Shown piece after piece: positions 34,791 to 46,768 of a DNA stretch of 64,000 bases. The stretch covers positions 105,967,213-106,031,212 of the forward strand of contig CM077163.1 of assembly GCA_039583875.1 (NCBI GenBank), in the 5' to 3' direction. The number at the start of each line of letters is the position of its first letter. The stretch's first letter is position 1. The notes under the pieces are model-generated. The model ran no database searches, was not told the origin of the DNA, and saw only the letters and a list, made by a program, of their open reading frames with translations. A program made the translations under genes and the position numbers. This DNA is from Platanthera guangdongensis (Eukaryota > Streptophyta > Magnoliopsida > Asparagales > Orchidaceae).

Positions 34791-36845
34791 TCATTTGGCA
34801 TGATCAGAGCAGGCTTTGACTAGTACCCTCTCCCCCTTTATGACTTCTCTCTCTATGTGATCCCTAAGATCATCTTTCTGGAATCTGATTTGAGCATTCA
34901 AATAATTAACTCCATCCTTATAATAAGGTTTTAACTTTTGTAGCTTGTCAATAATTGCCTTTTGAGAATCTTCAATGGCAGTTTTCACAGCAGTGAGACT
35001 CTCCTGTAATTTCTTATCAAATTCTTCTTTGGCAGGTGCACTTACTGCAGGCTGTGCAGTAGCTATATTTTTCACTTCAGTTACAATGGCATTATGTGAA
35101 GCAGTGAGATTATCATTCATCCTTATCTGGTTTTCCAGGACATAGCCTTGCTTCACTGCCATGGCATCAACCTGTTTCTTGATGTTCTCTTGATGAGTAG
35201 CCAGATAGACCACTACATTTCCTCCTTTATGGAAACAATCAGTCATTTCCCTCTTATGTTGATTCACTTCAAATCTGATAGATTTAATGTCTTGTGCCAG
35301 ATCAAATTGTAGGGATTTATGCCCTTCATCCATATACTTTTCTAAAGCTTTTCTTTGCTCATCCATCTTGATCTGCAAAGCCACCATCAGTGAACTATAA
35401 TCAGTAGTTATGGCAGGCTGTGGAGCAATTGACTGCAGTGCTTTCTTGTAGTTCTGGCTTCTTCTCTTGAAGACTTGGAACTTCCTTTTCTTGGCTTTAG
35501 CAGCCTCTTCATCCTCTGAAGCAGAAGTACTGACAATATCTACTCTATACTTAGGACGAGGATGTGAATCCTTCTCAGTCCTTGGTTGCTCCTTAGTATC
35601 TCTTGGCTCCTCAGTCTCTTGTCTAGCAGTTTCCTCTACATTATCCACAGGCTCCCCCTCAAGATTTACCTTCTCCACCTCAGCAGCTGCTATCTCTCTC
35701 TCAAGGTCTGTCTGTACAAGATCAGGGAACAGCTCTTCTAATGTACACTCATGCTGAGGTTGTACAGGAGAAGCTCTTATTTCTGGAGTAACTGAGTCTA
35801 CTTTATCAGCAACAGATGTGTCCTCCATGACAACATCTTGTGGTTGAGGTTGTATCTGTGTTTGCTGATCAACATCAAGTAATGGTTCAGAAAAAACTTC
35901 GTCCTCAATAGTAAAATCTAATTGATTAACTTCAGTAATTACCTCAAGAATGATTTGGGTAGCCCTTTCACTCTCTAATGGAGTTGGCTCATTCACATGT
36001 AGAGGCTCCCCCTGGAGTGGATCCAGGTGAATTGGGTTAGCTGAGGGTAACTCCCCCTGCCTTTGAGCATCTTCTTGTCTTGCTGGTGACTGTCCAGCAT
36101 TGTCATCTCCTCCATCATCAGAACTGAAAACAACTTGCTCCTCTGAGCTACTTGAGGATTCTTGAGCCACAATGGCTGTCTTCTTCTTCTTCTTCTGAGG
36201 TTTTGCCTTTTCGGGAGTTGGCATCTCTTTTGTCAATACTCTATCCCACCTAGAGATAATTCTTACATCCATTCTCCTCATGTGGTTTATCTTTGAAACA
36301 GCAGCTTGAATCATCACTTCAGGTATACTGCCAGCAAAGTATAGACTCGGAATTCTTCCCAGATTGGGTTTCTTCAGACTCTCTTTTATCTTATCAAACA
36401 TAACTACTGACCAATCAGTATTAAGTTTGAAGATTATTCTTGTCATCAAACTGAACATATGAGCTGAAATTCTGTCATGTCCTCCAGTCTTGCTCAGGAT
36501 GACCTTGCCAACTATTTCAGACACGAATTTGCCCTGTATGTTCATGCCTTTCCTGTTGAAAACTGATCCAATTTTCAGGTTTGAGTCTAATCCACACCAT
36601 TTCAATGCCTCTCTACTCTTAGAAGCAGATACATCTTCTTCCGCTTTTGTTCTTGGTAGTTGAAGTACATTTCTTAGACTTTTCTGTGTGACCTTGACTT
36701 TTTTCCCATAGACTCTGGACTTAATCTTGAGTCCAGAATCATCAAGTGAAGCTGCACTCAAGAATTCAAGGACCTCCTTCTTCAAGATCTTGATAGGTTC
36801 TGATACAAGATACTCTAGTCCAGTCTCGGCAATTAGGGTTACCAC
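34791..36845 (-). CDS. Third ORF of S, 'putative plant transposon protein' type
   Basis: This is a 684-codon frame. Residues ~1-210 resemble the A ORF: GGHDRISAHMFSLMTRIIF and TDWSVVMFDKI align with HDYITRHQFLIMCAVL and VDWGMVFFDLI. A lysine run (PQKKKKKT) near residue 218 looks like a nuclear localisation signal. The middle is acidic and Ser/Glu/Gln-rich. Residues ~480-680 are predicted-helix rich (KMDEQRKALEKYMDEGHKS) and could form a coiled coil. There is no transmembrane segment or signal peptide, so the label 'env-like' is not supported. It is preceded by a GTGTCGACAC array in the pol-ORF3 spacer. The start is the first ATG after that spacer. It is intact within itself but probably lacks its true C-terminus. 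Confidence 0.65.
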   Translation of the reverse strand: MVTLIAETGLEYLVSEPIKILKKEVLEFLSAASLDDSGLKIKSRVYGKKVKVTQKSLRNVLQLPRTKAEEDVSASKSREALKWCGLDSNLKIGSVFNRKGMNIQGKFVSEIVGKVILSKTGGHDRISAHMFSLMTRIIFKLNTDWSVVMFDKIKESLKKPNLGRIPSLYFAGSIPEVMIQAAVSKINHMRRMDVRIISRWDRVLTKEMPTPEKAKPQKKKKKTAIVAQESSSSSEEQVVFSSDDGGDDNAGQSPARQEDAQRQGELPSANPIHLDPLQGEPLHVNEPTPLESERATQIILEVITEVNQLDFTIEDEVFSEPLLDVDQQTQIQPQPQDVVMEDTSVADKVDSVTPEIRASPVQPQHECTLEELFPDLVQTDLEREIAAAEVEKVNLEGEPVDNVEETARQETEEPRDTKEQPRTEKDSHPRPKYRVDIVSTSASEDEEAAKAKKRKFQVFKRRSQNYKKALQSIAPQPAITTDYSSLMVALQIKMDEQRKALEKYMDEGHKSLQFDLAQDIKSIRFEVNQHKREMTDCFHKGGNVVVYLATHQENIKKQVDAMAVKQGYVLENQIRMNDNLTASHNAIVTEVKNIATAQPAVSAPAKEEFDKKLQESLTAVKTAIEDSQKAIIDKLQKLKPYYKDGVNYLNAQIRFQKDDLRDHIEREVIKGERVLVKACSDHAK

Positions 36846-36959
36846 ACCTTAGATTTCGGGTTCCGTGTCATCAAAGGCGTGACGCACGAGCTCATATCCT
36901 TCGTTAATGTTCTCTTCTAGCTTGGGCGCCATTAGGGTTTGAAGAAATTTTGAATTTAG

Positions 36960-37412
36960 AGAGGAGAGATGTCGACACACAAGTTTAGTCTCGAGACTAA
37001 GGTGAGCGTGTCGACAAACAATGGGGAAAACCTATTTATACCTTTCTAAAATTGAAGGTGAAAAGGCGCGTCAAAATACTTGAATTGTGTCGACACTGTT
37101 GAAAAGTGTCGACACTTACTTATAATGTCTCGACAACTATGTGTCGACACAAATATAGTCGACAGAATATATGTGTCGACACTTATACATCTCAGCTCGA
37201 CACTTAGTCGAGACTCTACTAGACTAATTCCGTGTAAATCCTAAGTGTCGACACCACCCTGGATGTGTCGACACCTACACTGCATGTGTCGACACTAAAT
37301 CTCTGAAGTGTCGACACAGACTTCCTAGATGTGTCGACATCATTTCTCTGAAATTTCGACACCACTTCTATGTGTCGACACAGACAACTCTGTGTGTCAA
37401 CACTATTTTACT
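36960..37412. repeat. GTGTCGACAC array in the spacer between pol and third ORF of S
   Basis: About 14 copies of gtgtcgacac or one-base variants lie in the internal, non-LTR part of the element. The spacing is 20-35 bp. Element F carries the start of the same array after its pol (63983-63992). This region would lie upstream of the third ORF and might act as its promoter or leader. Confidence 0.85.
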
Positions 37413-37427
37413 TACCCAATTTGTAAA

Positions 37428-38700
37428 CTATTCTAAGTTTATTATTCCTAATTCAATTTTAAATTTATTGAATTTAGTTTCATCTAAGGGCTTAGTAAAC
37501 ATATCAGCTAACTGATTATCTGTCTTAACATACTCTAGGGAAATGTCTTCTTTTTCAACATGTTCTCTAAGAAAATGGTATTTAATTTCGATGTGCTTAG
37601 TCCTACTATGGGAGACAGGATTATTTGCAATACAAATGGCACTAGTAGAATCATAAAATAAAGGTGTTCTACTTACTTGAATACCATAATCTTCTAGCTG
37701 GTGTTGTATCCATAGTAGTTGTGCACAGCAGCTTCCTGCAGCAACATACTCTGACTCAGCTGTGGATATAGCCACACTGGTCTGCTTCTTGCTACTCCAA
37801 GACACCAGCCTTCCACCTAGAAATTGACTGGTTCCTATGGTACTCTTTCTATCTTCCTTGCAGCCTACAAAATCTGCATCTGAATAACCTATCAGTTCAA
37901 AATCTCCATTCTTAGTGTACCAAAGGCCTAGATAAGGTGTGCCCTTAAGATATCTCAAAATTCTTTTGACTGCTGTCAAATGAGATTCTTTAGGGCAAGC
38001 TTGGTACCTAGCATAGACACATGTAGCATACATGATATCTGGTCTACTAGTAGTCAAATATAGTAGGGAGCCAACTATCCCTCTATTCAAAGTTTCATCT
38101 ACAGGTTTCTCTGCATCATCTTTGCTTAAAGACATTGTTGACCCCATAGGAGTTTTCATGGTAGTGGATGATTCCATACCATACTTCCTTATCAATTCTA
38201 GGGTGAACTTAGACTGGCATATGGATAATACATCTTTAGTCTGTCTAACTTGGAGACCTAAGAAGAACTTAAGTTCCCCCATACTGCTCATTTCAAATTA
38301 TCCATGCATGAGTTTTGCAAACGTTCTGCAAAGACTACTTTCTGTAGACCCAAATATGATGTCATCTACATATATTTGGACTAAGATAATCTTACCTTTG
38401 GATTCCCTAAGGAATAGAGTCTTGTCTATTTTTCCCATTGAGAATTTGTTCTCAATGAGGAAACTAGACAGGGTTTCATACAAGCCTTAGGGGCTTGTTT
38501 TAACCCATACAAAGCCTTCCTAAGTCTATATACATAATCAGGTTTAAGAGAATCTACAAAACCTGATGGCTGCTCTACATAGACTTCTTCCTTCATATTT
38601 CCATTCAGAAAAGCTAACTTAACATCCATTTGATATACCTTATTCCTGCCTATGTCCTTTTGCAACTAGTCTAGCTTTATTCTTTATAATAATTCCATTC
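37428..38700 (-). pseudogene. Reverse transcriptase and RNase H of S
   Basis: The pieces are 38426-38665 ([13 protein letters not shown]), 38298-38483 with YVDD at 38361-38372, and 37428-38291 with RNase H (IGYSDADFVGCKED, AISTAESEYVAAGS, SRTKHIEIKYHFLRE). Relative to F, about 89 bp is missing between the GHRQE and VYQMDV blocks (F 62652-62741), with GTAT at both ends; this shifts the frame and removes the LFLAYA helix region. A TAA stop near 38295 interrupts the last part. Confidence 0.9.
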
Positions 38701-40505
38701 TCATCCAACTTGTTCCTAAAGATCCACATAGTTCCATTAATATTGTGGTCTTTTGGTTTAGGAACTAGCTCCCAGACCTTGTATCTTTTGAACTGGTTCA
38801 ACTCCTCTTGCATGGCCTCAATCCAATGAGGGTCTAGGATTGCTTCTTCAAATTTCTTTGGCTCTACTTGGGATAGAAAGCTGGAGTAGAGAACTGAACT
38901 TAGATTCCCGCTCCTTGTTTGTACCCCTTGTCTGAGATCTCCAATAATTTGATTGGCTGGATGATCTTTTAAATGCCTATTTACTGGAGGCATCCTGTCT
39001 TCTGGTTGTACACCTTCAGCTTCTTCATTCAACTGCACCTCTTGGTCTTCTTCAACAACAGGAGTATCTTGTACTCCCCCTGGACAGTAGCCACCATCTT
39101 CCACTTGCTGACTTGCAGAAGTACCTTCTGTTAAGGTAAGCTTTTCCATTCTCTTAGTTACACCTATAGAGCTGCAACCACTTCTAGGCAATTCATTATT
39201 AATGAGCCTTGCTTCATCAAAAACTACATGTACTGACTCTTCTACAACTTGAGTAATCAAGTTGTACACCCTATAAGCCTTACTGTTATTGTTGTACCCA
39301 ACAAAGATCCTCTCTTGGGATTTGACAGCAAACTTGGTTAGATAAGATATACCATTGTTAAGGATATAGCACTTGCAACCAAAGATCCTGAAATAGGATA
39401 GATTTGGTTTTCTGCCCTTCACAATCTTATAGGTGGTCTTCTTGTGGCTCTTGGTGATAGTAGCCATATTGATTACATGACATGCAGTATTAACTGCCTC
39501 AGCCCAGAAATATTCTGGGAGAGAGGTGTCACTCAATAGGGTTCTAGCAGCCTCTATCAAGGTTCTATTTTTCCTTTCAGCAATACCATTTTGCTGAGGT
39601 GTTCTTGGTGAGAAAAATTCCTAAAAAATTCCAAACTCTTCACACAGTTTTGTCATACTTTCAGACTGAAATTCAGTACCATGGTCACTTCTGATTTTGA
39701 CCACTATACTATTCAATTCATTCTGAATTTGTTTAACAAAACTATACAAGATACTTGGTGTTTCAGATTTTTGCCTTAGGAAGAACACCCACGAATACCT
39801 TGAGTAGTCATCAACTACCACAAATGTGTAGACCTTCCTACCTAGGCTGTGAACTGGCATAGGACCAAACAGATCCATATGCAAGAGGTATAAACACCTC
39901 ACAACATCTTTGTTCTCAAGGCTATGAAAGGTGGATTTGGTCTGCTTGCCTCTTTGACAAGCTGAGCATATCCCATCCTTTATACAATTAACTTGAGGAC
40001 CATTCCTCACTAACTCTTTGCTAAAGAGTTGGCCAATTGTCTTATAGTTAAGATGAGCCAGCCTCTTGTTCCATTTAACACAATGTGAGACTTTCTCATC
40101 AGCTACAAGACAAATAGGAGAAACAATGTTCTCACACATAATGTCAAGACAATAGACATTTCTCTTCCTATATCCTGTCAGAATGATCTTTTGATCACTT
40201 GACCTTTTGATATGACAACCATCCTTGACAAATGAGATGTCATATCCTAAATCACTCAGCTGACTTATGCTAATGAGGTTATGTTTCAAACCCATTACAT
40301 AAGCCACTTGAGTAATTATAATTTGGTTACTAGAAATGTTACCAAAGACTTTGATGATCCATTTTTCTGAACCACCAAAGGTAACTTTTGGACCATCCTT
40401 GATAGGTGTATAGTCCTTCAGCAGCCCCCTTATTACAGTCATGTGCCTGGAACATCCACTGTCCAAGTACCATATAGGGGCATGGCCACTTGGACTCACC
40501 TGCAA
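38640..40505 (-). pseudogene. Protease and integrase of S
   Basis: Reading right to left, there is protease PIWYLDSGCSRHMT (nt ~40440-40475), the pre-integrase block KRLAHLNYKTIGQL with the HHCC zinc site CSACQRGK, integrase segments LHMDLFGP, VVDDYSRYSW and RSDHGTEF, then FWAEAVNTACHVIN and the variable C-terminal region, and the RT start [12 protein letters not shown] single TAG at 39621-39623 splits the integrase in one frame. The reading frame is then lost at the RT deletion. Confidence 0.9.
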
Positions 40506-40511
40506 AACAGA

Positions 40512-41162
40512 TTACTTAACCTTAGAACCCAAATAATTCTTGGGTCCTTGGTGCAGGTTAGTTTGACTTTTAACAAAACTACATGTAGCTCTTCTAACAG
40601 GTAGTTTGCTACTCTCCTTGACACTTGAATTGTGCCAACAGTCTATGGCAAAGTGGTCTATCTTGCCACAACACCAGCACTCAAACATATTGTACCTTTG
40701 TTTTGGTACAACCTTGGCTGAAGTATATACAGCAGGCTTTTTGTTTAGTGCTGGGGCTTTGCCCTTAGACTTGGACCTAGCAGTCCAGGCAGGTTTTATA
40801 AATCCTAATCCAGCCTTACCCCTATGAGGTACAAACTCATCTATCAAGGGTAAAAAAGATTTGGGTTTCGAAAAGCTAGCCACATTATCCTTCTCCTTCT
40901 GAAGTCTAACCTCCAGATTTCTAATTTGATCATTCTTAAATATAATAGTACCCATCTGAATAACAGTAATGTTCTTCAGCCTGGCTATTTCATTTAGTTT
41001 CTGATCAAGCAACTGGTCTGAATCAGCTGCAGCCAATTTAAGACAAGCAATCTCCTTTGCCTGAGTTTTGGCCAAGGATTTGCTTCTCTTCAAGGCCTGC
41101 AACAAGTCCATATATTCATCAATTAACTGATGAATATCTCCTTCAGATTCAGACCCACCCAC
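40512..41162 (-). pseudogene. gag C-terminal part of S with coiled coil and second zinc knuckle
   Basis: The N-terminal ~110 residues have a heptad-like helix (QALKRSKSLAKTQAKEIACL and following). A lysine-rich stretch comes next, then the knuckle CWCCGKIDHFAIDC. It is in the same frame as the protease at 40505 and is separated from it by one TAA at about 40512. A coiled coil in gag is reported for Sireviruses. Confidence 0.75.
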
Positions 41163-41294
41163 ATCACTTGATGCAGATTTATCTAATTCTGACTCAGTAC
41201 TAGAAATTGAACTTGAAGAACAACTTAGTACCTTACTTGGTCTAGGCTAATCCTGGATTTTGTCTCCTTCAGATAAGGCCATTAGCCCTTTGCA

Positions 41295-42550
41295 CTAATT
41301 GTCCTCATGCTCATAAATTGAGTTCATTAACTGCATGAACTCATCTTCCTCCTCTTCAGCAAACAGTCCAATATAGGCTTCAGCTTCTGAATCTGTTTCT
41401 GAAGATGACTGATCAATCAAAATCTTATCCTTCTTGGCAACAAAGGACCTTTCCTTTTTGCCCTTGAACCGAGTCTTCTTCTTGTCAGTTGACTCTTTCC
41501 TCTTTTCTGGACAGTCAGCTACAAAATGTCCTTGTCTATTGCCACAATACCATATTATCTTTGAGGATGTATTTTTACTTGGCATGGACTTTCTTTTGTC
41601 ATTCCTTGATGACTTCCTGTTTTGATAATAGTCATCTTTTGTCTGTGAAGTGGATGGCTTAGACCTCCACTGCTTCTTCTTTAAAACTTTTGAAACTGCC
41701 TTATAAAGGCAGCAAAATCCTCATCACTTTCACTGTTGTCTGAGTTCTAGTTCTCTGAATTTTCTGAAGCAGTATCAGCAACTATTTGTGGTGGAGATGG
41801 AGACTTGCTTCTATACTTCCTAGTGGCTTCAGTCTTGAAGGCCACAGCTCTTTCCTTGTGCTCCACTCTAGTTGTCTTCTCTTCCTCATTTCTAACCATT
41901 AACTGCATTTCATAAGATATCAGTTTTCCAAATAAGGTTGGAGGAGGTATATCAGCTAATTTGGCCATTTCCCTAATGACACAAATCTTGGTGTCCCAAT
42001 CCTTAGTTAGGGATCTTTAGAACTTGTCATTCAGCTCATAGTTGCTGAATTCTCTTCCATAGGACATCAATTCATTGACTATCCTATAAAATTTCTTGTA
42101 ACATTCAGTAATGCTATCAGACTTTCCTTGTCTGAAGCTTTCATACTCCTGATTTAACAAAGACTTCCTGTCTTGTCTTACCTCTTCAGATCACTCCATG
42201 TAAACTATTAGTGTGTCCCACATTTATTTTGAGGTTTTACAATATATTAGGTTATGAAATATGGCATCATCAATTGCACTTACAATAATATTCTGGGCCC
42301 TCTTGTCCATAGTAGCCAGAATTATTTCATCTTTAGTCATTTCTGAATAGTCCTTAGGAGTTTTCTGATTTGCATCTAGAATGGAGATCTTCATTAGCAC
42401 ATATGGCCCTTCTTTGACTGTGATGTATATTCTTGGGTCAGATGCTTCCATAAAGAGTCTAACCCTCTCTTTCCATATGCCAAAAATCTCTTTTCTACAG
42501 ATTGGCAATTTCATGGATCCTAGCTCTTTGTGATTCTCAATAGAACCCAT
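41295..42550 (-). pseudogene. gag N-terminal and middle part of S
   Basis: The gag start at 42550 reads MGSIENHKELGSMKLP, then a WKERVRLFMEASD block typical of Sirevirus gag. The frame ends at 42224, and the middle is in pieces (41747-41968). The knuckle piece at 41295-41585 reads WYCGNRQGHFVADC, in which the first cysteine of the CCHC motif is lost. At least one frame shift lies between 41747 and 41585. Confidence 0.8.
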
Positions 42551-42626
42551 TTTCTTGATTCTTGATTATTCTGATTCTGCCTACAGGATCTTTACTAAGA
42601 CTGTTATGTCCTTTTTGAGTAACGTC

Positions 42627-42638
42627 GCTCTGATACCA
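42627..42638 (-). other. Primer-binding site of S (initiator Met tRNA)
   Basis: The plus strand reads GCTCTGATACCA; on the minus strand this is TGGTATCAGAGC. It lies two bases inside the LTR end at 42641. Confidence 0.95.
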
Positions 42639-42640
42639 CT

Positions 42641-44751
42641 TGAAAGAACTAGTGACTAAACACCTAGAGGTGGGGGGGGGTGAATAGTTGAACTTAATCT
42701 TTTTAACTTTAAAGGCAGAAACACTGAATTATAAGACCTGTATTTGCAATTCTCTACCGAAATTCAGCACAGATAACACAACACTCACAGAATTAATTAC
42801 ACATAGAGTACACACAGATTTTACAGCGGTTCCCAAAGCTCTGGGTACATCAACTTTCCCCCTTCGCCTATCTAGTAGTGTACTAGATTCGGCCTAACTT
42901 CTCCACTTCTCCTCAAATCCTCAGATCTTACAACTTAGAACCCCAAACAGGTTCCTACAGCTCAGAGTGATCCCACTCCTACAACTCTGGCACAAAAGCC
43001 CTACCACTCAGTCTTCACCAAGACTTACACTCAGAGAACAAAGTCTCCTACAACTCAGGCACTAGGCCCTACCTCAGTCTTCAACAGGACGTACACTCAG
43101 AGCACACTGTCTCCTACACTCAGCCTTTATAAAATAGGCTTACAGCTCAGATCCCTTAGGACCCTAGAGAAAATAAAGTTTACAAAGTATATAACCACAA
43201 CTCTAAAAGAGATAGATGAGTTGACTGGTTTCTTGATGAGTTCTTGGCTGAGATCAACCTCCCTCGGATTTCTTCAAAGCTTCTTGAATTAGAACACAGT
43301 AGGGTTGTATCTCTATGCAGATGATCTTCAATGAACTGTTGTCTTGAGATTCTGATTTCAATCTGAATCTTACTTATCAGCCTAGTTCAACAGCTGGTCT
43401 TCTTAGAAGGAGCTCTCTCTCTCTCTCCAACTTCTTAGATCTTCTCTTGAAGGTCTTCTTCTTATTGTGTTGTTTTTCAATTCAGTAATCGATGATCATC
43501 ATTCTTCTGTTGAAGGAGAATGGTCTTTAAATAAGCTTTCTCCAAGGTAACCGACTGATCCGGTTTCTAACAACATTCTGATAGCTCTGATAGTTGCAGT
43601 TGACCGGTTGAAACAGCAGCTATCAAGTCATCCAGTCACATCTTGAAATCTCTATCACTGTCTGAAAGTGTCAAGACAGATAGTCTTTATGTGTCAACAC
43701 AAATAGACTATGTGTCGACACAAGTAGACTAAGTGTCGACACTAGCCTTGTTGGTGTCGACACAACTCCTTGTGTTATTGTAATAGCTTCTCGACACTGC
43801 TTCTTCTCAATGTGTCGACACTGATTCTGTGTGTCGACACAAGCCTTCTTCTTTAATACTTAGTTGAATTCTGCTAAGTGTCGACACAACTCCTTTGTGT
43901 CGATACATCTTCTTGTGTTGAAACTTGCTAAGTGTCGACACATCCTCTTTGTGTCGACACATGCCTTCTGTGTTGAAACTTTGCTGAGTGTCGACACATC
44001 TTCTTGTGTCGACACATGTACTTGAACTTTGTTGAAGTTTGCTGAGTGTCGACACAGCCTCCTAGTGTCGACACATATACTTGAACTTTGTTGAAGTTTG
44101 CTGAGTGTCGACACAGCCTCCTAGTGTCGACACATGTACTTGAACTTTGTTGAAGTTTTGCTGAGTATCGACACAGCCTTCTAGTGTCGACACATGTACT
44201 TGAACTTTGTTGAAGTTTGCTGAGTGTCGACACAGCCTTCTAGTGTCGACACATGTACTTAAACTTTGTTGAAGCTTTGCTGAGTGTCGACATAGCCTCC
44301 TAGTGTCGACACATGTACTTGAACTTTGTTGAAGTTTGCTGGGTGTCGACACAGCCTCCTAGTGTCGACACTTTTGCTATCGACAAAGTTTCTCTGGGTG
44401 TCGACACTGCTTCTAAGTGTCGACACTAATTATGTAGACAATTCTTCACTGTGTGTTGACACTGCCTGTATGTGTCGACACTTTCCTTCTGGTGTCGACT
44501 CTGCCTTCCTGGTGTCGACACAATTACTCCAAGTGTCGACACAGCTTTTCTAGGTGTCGACACAAGCCTTCTTAAGTGTCGACACTTTTCTTCTAGGTGT
44601 CGACATATGGACTTAGAATCTTTTATGCTTTCCCTGCAATTACTTATCCTGCACACATAACCTCAAAGCACATCAAATACATCTTGATGTATATAATTGA
44701 GTAGGGTGAGGCTTCTTCAAATCAGGTACATATATTCCAATGTACCCAACA
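42641..44751 (-). repeat. 5' LTR of S (2111 bp)
   Basis: It matches 23525-33860 (without K) along its length. It starts TGTTGGGTAC on minus at 44751 and ends CTTTCA at 42641. The GTGTCGACAC array lies at 43670-44610, with six ~60-bp tandem units (about 44000-44350). TATA-like sequence in the array-free part lies near 43526-43535 (ctttaaataag on plus). Confidence 0.92.
43670..44610. repeat. GTGTCGACAC array of the S 5' LTR
   Basis: More than 30 copies of the decamer or one-base variants occur, partly in six ~60-bp tandem units. Substitutions in the copies are mostly at the central CpG (gtgtcaacac, gtgttgacac). Confidence 0.9.
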
Positions 44752-44756
44752 CCTGC

Positions 44757-46720
44757 CAACACACTTAATAAGATGATGAGGATAATGATCTGGTTACCCA
44801 AGTTATTCCACCCATAGTGTAGGTAGTCGACTTCGGCATGCAGACTTGAGTTAATTTATTTATTCCTCTCTTCAAGCATGAGCCAGAGGTGTGACCAAAC
44901 TTATTACATTTTACACACTTCACATAGGCAGCGGATATCGCCTTTTCTGTGGTACTCAGGCTGCTGCTAGATGAAAGATCTGGGTTTTCAGATTTAACAT
45001 GATTAGTGTTATGTTTCATAAAACGCTTTGATGGATTTGCTGGAAATGAGCTATTACTGGTTGTAGAGATACTATCGGAAGGTAGCACATAATGTTTGTA
45101 TCAGAGTCTGAATTTCCAGACCCCTAACACCGATATCCCAATAACATATCAAGAGATTTTCGTCCTATTCCAAACTTCTGGATGGCAAGGTTCAGGTCAT
45201 GGATCATCACCTTTAACACTGTGTTTTCTGTGACCAGCATCACACACCAGTTTGCGAATTGCTTCTTTCCATTCTCAATGTGTCTACTAGAAGTTTGAAG
45301 CTTCTTTTCCAAGTCCTTCCTCTCATTTGTGAGAGTGTCAATTATTGAGGAAGTCTCGGAAAGGTTCTCTTCTAATTCTTTTATTTTGCATAAGGAGTGA
45401 GAGCACTCTTGGAACTCAACCTTCTCTTTTCCACATTTCACAACTTCATTATTCACACAATACAACTCCTTTCTTAGTTGTTTATTTTCATATTTCAAAA
45501 CACTATTCTTATTACCCACATCATCTAATTTTTCACGGAGAGTTTCATATAATTCAAGGAGTTCTATATAGGTGGGAGGAGTTACCTCAATGTCTCCATG
45601 GACATTAGATTCACCATCTGAGTCATTGTGATGTTCCCCCATTAGACATATATTCTCCTCGTCTTCACTGCTTGAGTTGGAGGTGCTCGACTTGTCAAAA
45701 ATAGAATCATCCCATGTTAAGGCTTTGAGCATTTTCATCTTTCTTTTGTCTCCGACTTGCATCCATTTTTCTTCCTTTTGTAGCTTTGGGCAATCTCTTT
45801 TCATGTGTCCAGACTTGTGACAGTGGAAGCACTCAAGAATAGGCTTTTCTTCATCGCCTTCTGACCACTTTGTCGATCTTGTCCACCACATCTTCTCCAT
45901 TGCACCTTTCTTTAGAATACTTATGTAGTTCTCTCGCCTCTTAGGATCCTTCAGGAATCTTCTAAATTCCCGAACATATAAGCTTTCTTCACCGTCATCA
46001 TCAGACTCTTCTATTTTCATTGCTAGAGCTTTCTTCTTTGTCTCCTTTGAGTATTTCTCACTTTGTATCTTCAGCTATAGATCATGGGTCTTCAGATTCC
46101 CAATGAGGCTTTCAATTTCCAAGATGTTGTTATTGTTTGATTCAGTGATGATGGTCACTTTTGGATTTAATCATGGAGGAATAGATCACAAGATCTTCTC
46201 CACCAAGTATCCATTTGAGAATGTTTCCCGAGAGATCTAGAGGCGTTGACGATCTTTGCGAATCATTGGTATATTCTATCAACTTCCTCATCGATCTCCA
46301 TCAGGAATTTTTCATATTCAGACTCAAATCGAAACAACTTTGACTCCTTTACCAGAGATATACCTTTATGCGTTAGCTCTAGTAATCACCATATATCAAA
46401 TGCAGTTTCATAATTGCAAATTTAATTAAATTTAGCTTTGTCTAACACATAGAAGAGAGAGTTCATAGCTTTCACATTGTTAGTACATTTTAGTTTATTA
46501 AAGTCATTCTATTTGTCTAGGGGTTTCTCCAGAACTTGATCACCTACAATGATGGTGGGTGCCGTGTATTTCATTTCGATCATGGCCCACACGTCCATAT
46601 TCTGTGTCACTAAGAAGATTTTCATCTGTGTTCTCCAGTGACTATAGTCACTCCCCATAAAAAGTGGAGGTCTACTCACACCTTTTCGCTCAGCGAAAGC
46701 AAGAACTGTGTTGTCCATCT
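44757..46720 (-). pseudogene. gag of element D
   Basis: The start piece 46509-46718 reads RPPLFMGSDYSHWRTQMKIF, a typical copia gag opening. A middle stretch (46020-46500) is broken. The piece 45124-46020 has the knuckle CFHCHKSGHMKRDC and a long coiled-coil-like tail. The piece 44765-45088 has a second knuckle-like CVKCNKFGHTSGSC. The sequence is cut by the insertion of S at 44756 and continues, strongly decayed, left of 23520. Two or more frame changes make it a pseudogene. Confidence 0.8.
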
Positions 46721-46755
46721 TACATCAGGATTTTAAGCCTTTTTAAGTAACCTCC

Positions 46756-46766
46756 CTCTGATACCA
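46756..46766 (-). other. Primer-binding site of element D
   Basis: The plus strand reads CTCTGATACCA; on the minus strand it matches the first 11 bases of the initiator-Met PBS. As in S, two bases (ct) separate it from the LTR end at 46769. Confidence 0.85.
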
Positions 46767-46768
46767 CT

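Larger units (their letters stand above)
23525..44751 (-). mobile_element. Element S: complete Sirevirus-like Ty1/copia element with nested K
   Basis: The LTRs are at 23525-33860 (split by K) and 42641-44751. The PBS is at 42627-42638. Gag, pol and third ORFs run from 42550 to 34133, and the polypurine tract is at 33861-33874. CCTGC flanks both ends (23520-23524 and 44752-44756), a 5-bp target duplication. Without K and its duplication the element is about 13 kb, typical for the Sirevirus group. It sits inside the gag-pol region of D. Confidence 0.92.

Noticed and set aside
34133..36845. A retroviral envelope gene in S
   Set aside because: No signal peptide, transmembrane segment or glycoprotein-type cysteine pattern is visible; the protein is hydrophilic and lysine-rich.
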